Shown in pieces: positions 6,334-7,963 of a stretch of 7,963 nucleotides of DNA (position 1 is the first letter of the stretch; the number at the start of each line of letters is the position of its first letter). The position numbers were made by a program, and so were the translations under genes. This DNA comes from Rickettsiales bacterium. Lineage in GTDB: Bacteria; Pseudomonadota; Alphaproteobacteria; Rs-D84. The notes beneath the pieces are model-generated. The model ran no database searches. It was not told where the DNA came from and was given only the letters and a program-made list of their open reading frames with translations. Location: assembly GCA_031267375.1 (NCBI GenBank), contig JAIRZE010000034.1, positions 1 through 7,963 on the forward strand. Direction: 5' to 3'.

Positions 6334-7323
6334 CTATCGTTCCGCAAGATTCTGAAACTTCACCGCCAGCAGCCTTGAAAAACTATCAATCTCGGTAGAA
6401 TAAGCTTCTTTCGCCCAAGATGAGTTTTTTATAAATTCAGGATTATTTTGCAGTTTCTGTACGATTTGTTCCATCCGTTTTTTTTGCGATGCTGATACAA
6501 TATCAAATATATTCCTTCCACAGATTTCATCAAAAGAATAATACTGATTTAGCGCACTTTGATAAGAAATAATTTCTGCTGGCATTGCGCCCCCGCCGTT
6601 CAGAATAAATTTGTATAGCCCGTAAAGTTTTTTTAGTTCAAATTGTATAATTTTTGGAATCATAGAAACATATTGCTTGTCTTGCTTTGTAAAGGCGTAC
6701 TCTGTATGATTCAACGCTGATATTATCAGTGCATCCAATAAAGCCGGACAATATGTTCCGCCGTGCTTTGCCAGATAATCAGCCAGAATAAAAACGCCCC
6801 CGATGAAGCTTTCAGATTTTTCAACAGGCATATCCGGAATTAAATACATTGAAAAAGATTTTTCCAATGAACCAGTTTGGTTGAATTGTTCCACGCATCC
6901 GAACATTTCATCTATTATTGCGGAAATTTCATCGTGAATGTTGGAAGTTTCTATCTGTGAAAAATTCCATCCAAGTTTTTGTATGACTTTGTTTTTTTCG
7001 TGCCGCCTTTCGTGTTTCAGAGCTATTGGAGCGTAATCATTGATTTTGTTCAAAGCACGGCGCATCTGCAAGATTCCGACAGCTTTCAGTTCGTGATTGT
7101 CCGGCAGAGAATCGTGCCAATTTTTATAAGCGACTGAATCTAGAACAAAATTCAGAATATGAATGCTCTTTGTTTTGTCGTCGTAAAATGCTGGTGGTTT
7201 TGCAAAAGTATTGTGAAAGTTTTTTACATAAATAGTGTCGTTTTTTATATTGTCTTGCGCAATGCCCTTGGCGGTCAGCATTAGCATAATTGCAGCAGTA
7301 TAGAAATTGCGCTTTGCGTTCAT
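6334..7323 (-). CDS. Secreted protein with HExxH motif (HERRH), putative zincin-like metallopeptidase
   Basis: The protein has 329 residues. A short basic N-terminus, a hydrophobic stretch (about 8-18) and a GIA|QD cleavage site near residue 22 form a standard signal peptide. HERRH at 104-108 fits HExxH, and DEIS at 131-134 follows about 24 residues later. Both features and the preceding YDDKTKSI (47-54) align with the + strand protein at 63-1520, so the two are probably distant relatives of one secreted family. The rest is helical-looking, with no known domain that I recognise. The start overlaps the stop of the upstream Cys-rich gene (ATGA, 7320-7323), and GGAAG at 7328-7332 is its RBS. The gene is visibly AT-richer than the glycan genes. 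It lacks the GIFE head. Metal binding and proteolysis are inferred from the motif alone. Confidence 0.8.
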   Translation of the reverse strand: MNAKRNFYTAAIMLMLTAKGIAQDNIKNDTIYVKNFHNTFAKPPAFYDDKTKSIHILNFVLDSVAYKNWHDSLPDNHELKAVGILQMRRALNKINDYAPIALKHERRHEKNKVIQKLGWNFSQIETSNIHDEISAIIDEMFGCVEQFNQTGSLEKSFSMYLIPDMPVEKSESFIGGVFILADYLAKHGGTYCPALLDALIISALNHTEYAFTKQDKQYVSMIPKIIQFELKKLYGLYKFILNGGGAMPAEIISYQSALNQYYSFDEICGRNIFDIVSASQKKRMEQIVQKLQNNPEFIKNSSWAKEAYSTEIDSFSRLLAVKFQNLAER

Positions 7324-7868
7324 AATTCTTCCGTTGCCGTTTCTTGTTCACTATCTGTGTTATAACAGTCGTTGGTAAAAGTGAAAGAGCCGCCTGAATC
7401 CGAAGCGATGCATTCCGCGCTGACAAAGCAAGATTGTATACCAAGGCCGGAATTTGATATCGGAGCGCAAGTTGTCAGGGAAGTGCTTGACATTGCCGGA
7501 CAGTCTGTACATTCTAAATTTGCAGTGGAAATGTATTGATTTTCAGAACATAGACTAACAATGCCACTATCTTCGCATTGGCAGGTAATATTGTTATATA
7601 CTTGTCCGAATGTGCAATCGGATATTACGCAGTTTGAAACATCGTCACAACTAGGGTCAACAACGCAATAAGTGTTGCAATTCCCGCCGCAAGCACCAAT
7701 GCCTTGACAGCGAGAATTGATATTGCAAACCGTAGTTGCTCCCCAAATATTGTTGTGGGTAAAAACGAAAGCAAAGAAAGCTACTCCGCCCAACAACCAT
7801 AATTTTGCGCGGTTTCCAGTTTTAACAACCTTTTTTTTATTCTCAAAAATCCCAGATTCTTGTGGCAT
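7320..7868 (-). CDS. Secreted or anchored cysteine-rich protein with GIFE-type N-terminus and FTNDCY C-terminal module
   Basis: The protein has 182 residues and 17 cysteines, all after residue 47. The N-terminus MPQESGIFENKKK matches the start of the + strand HExxH protein (9 of 17 residues identical). A hydrophobic segment follows (about 23-36), which is either a long signal peptide or an N-terminal anchor; the cleavage site is not clear (perhaps near WGA, 42-44). The C-terminal module CTDCP (120-124), CFV (147-149) and FTNDCY (164-169) parallels the + strand Cys-rich protein with equal C-to-C spacing of 21 residues at the end. About 13 polar, acidic residues extend past the motif into the overlap with the next gene. 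It is the first gene of a two-gene operon with the HERRH protein, and its start has the palindrome-plus-AGGAAG leader. The function is unknown; a disulfide-bonded surface protein is likely. Confidence 0.8.
   Translation of the reverse strand: MPQESGIFENKKKVVKTGNRAKLWLLGGVAFFAFVFTHNNIWGATTVCNINSRCQGIGACGGNCNTYCVVDPSCDDVSNCVISDCTFGQVYNNITCQCEDSGIVSLCSENQYISTANLECTDCPAMSSTSLTTCAPISNSGLGIQSCFVSAECIASDSGGSFTFTNDCYNTDSEQETATEEL
7328..7332 (-). promoter_or_regulatory. Ribosome binding site for the HERRH gene
   Basis: GGAAG on the - strand lies 4 nt before the ATG at 7323, inside the last codons of the upstream Cys-rich gene. Together with the ATGA overlap it fixes this start. Confidence 0.65.
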
Positions 7869-7877
7869 TCAGCTTTT

Positions 7878-7883
7878 CTTCCT
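7878..7883 (-). promoter_or_regulatory. Ribosome binding site fixing the start at 7868
   Basis: AGGAAG on the - strand lies 9 nt before the ATG, the same spacing as at 48-53 on the other strand. Confidence 0.8.
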
Positions 7884-7890
7884 ACCTCTC

Positions 7891-7930
7891 CACCTGGTAC
7901 ACTTTATACGGTGGTATAAAGTGTACCAGT
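7891..7930 (-). repeat. Perfect palindromic element, copy B
   Basis: This is the exact reverse complement of positions 1-40: arms at 7894-7909 and 7914-7929, with loop GGTG on + (CACC on -). It lies 7 nt upstream of the AGGAAG site of the - strand Cys-rich gene. The outer flank (7931-7963) holds a small GGTAT/ATACC inverted repeat at 7936-7949 and no supported gene. Confidence 0.95.
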
Positions 7931-7963
7931 TTGAGGGTATACAGATACCGCCAGGAAAATGGG

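Larger units (their letters stand above)
7831..7930 (-). repeat. Head module, right copy (inverted with 1-100)
   Basis: The - strand from 7930 down to 7831 aligns without gaps to + strand 1-100. The first 40 positions are identical and 46 of the next 60 match. It carries the palindrome, the leader, the AGGAAG site, the start codon and the first 12 or so codons of the Cys-rich gene. Beyond this the coding sequence has no similarity to the left lead gene. Confidence 0.85.

Noticed and set aside
5715..6347. A 210-residue - strand reading frame across the radical SAM gene
   Set aside because: It is antisense to an enzyme with intact catalytic motifs and shows no domain of its own.
7959..7963. 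Start codon ATG at the right edge preceded by AGGA
   Set aside because: The spacing of 2 nt is too short and only one codon is visible, so no gene can be supported.
1..7963. CRISPR array, tRNA, rRNA, transposase, integron attC, diversity-generating retroelement
   Set aside because: There are no spaced direct repeats, tRNA-like cloverleaf, rRNA segment, DDE or reverse transcriptase motif, or GTTRRRY-type core; the palindromes lie 5' of genes, unlike attC sites.

Overview
The window is a compact, almost fully coding bacterial segment with standard genetic code, Shine-Dalgarno starts and overlapping genes. I cannot name the organism. Rickettsia/alphaproteobacteria-style palindromic REP sequences (GTCATTGCGG.., GTCATTCCCGC..) and secreted Cys-rich proteins ending in FTNDCY suggest an uncultured, possibly host-associated alphaproteobacterium; this is an impression only.

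Layout. Two operons face each other. The left operon (+ strand) runs from 63 to 6308: a secreted protein with a HEIGH motif, then a 175-bp gap holding a REPIN-like palindromic element, then a secreted Cys-rich protein, two family-2 glycosyltransferases, an FkbM-type methyltransferase and a radical SAM/SPASM protein. The last five genes are 2-3 nt apart or overlap by 4-14 nt. The right operon (- strand, 7868 to 6334) has a second Cys-rich secreted protein that overlaps (ATGA) a second secreted protein with a HERRH motif. The operons converge with 25 bp between their stop codons.

The most unusual feature is at the edges. A 40-bp sequence at 1-40 recurs exactly, in inverted orientation, at 7891-7930. 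Each copy is itself a perfect palindrome (16-bp arms, 4-nt loop) and lies just upstream of the Shine-Dalgarno of the first gene of its operon. Similarity continues without gaps through the ribosome binding site, the start codon and about 13 codons, so both lead proteins begin M-x-Q-x-x-G-I-F-E-x-x-K-K. The bodies behind this common head are unrelated: a HExxH protein on the left, a Cys-rich protein on the right. The other HExxH protein and the other Cys-rich protein lack the head. It therefore looks like a portable regulatory plus N-terminal module joined to different secreted proteins.

How the genes may work together (inference): each operon supplies one putative zincin-like secreted protein and one disulfide-rich secreted protein, which may act as a pair at the cell surface. 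The glycosyltransferases, FkbM methyltransferase and radical SAM enzyme would build or decorate a surface glycan, or modify the Cys-rich protein encoded immediately upstream.
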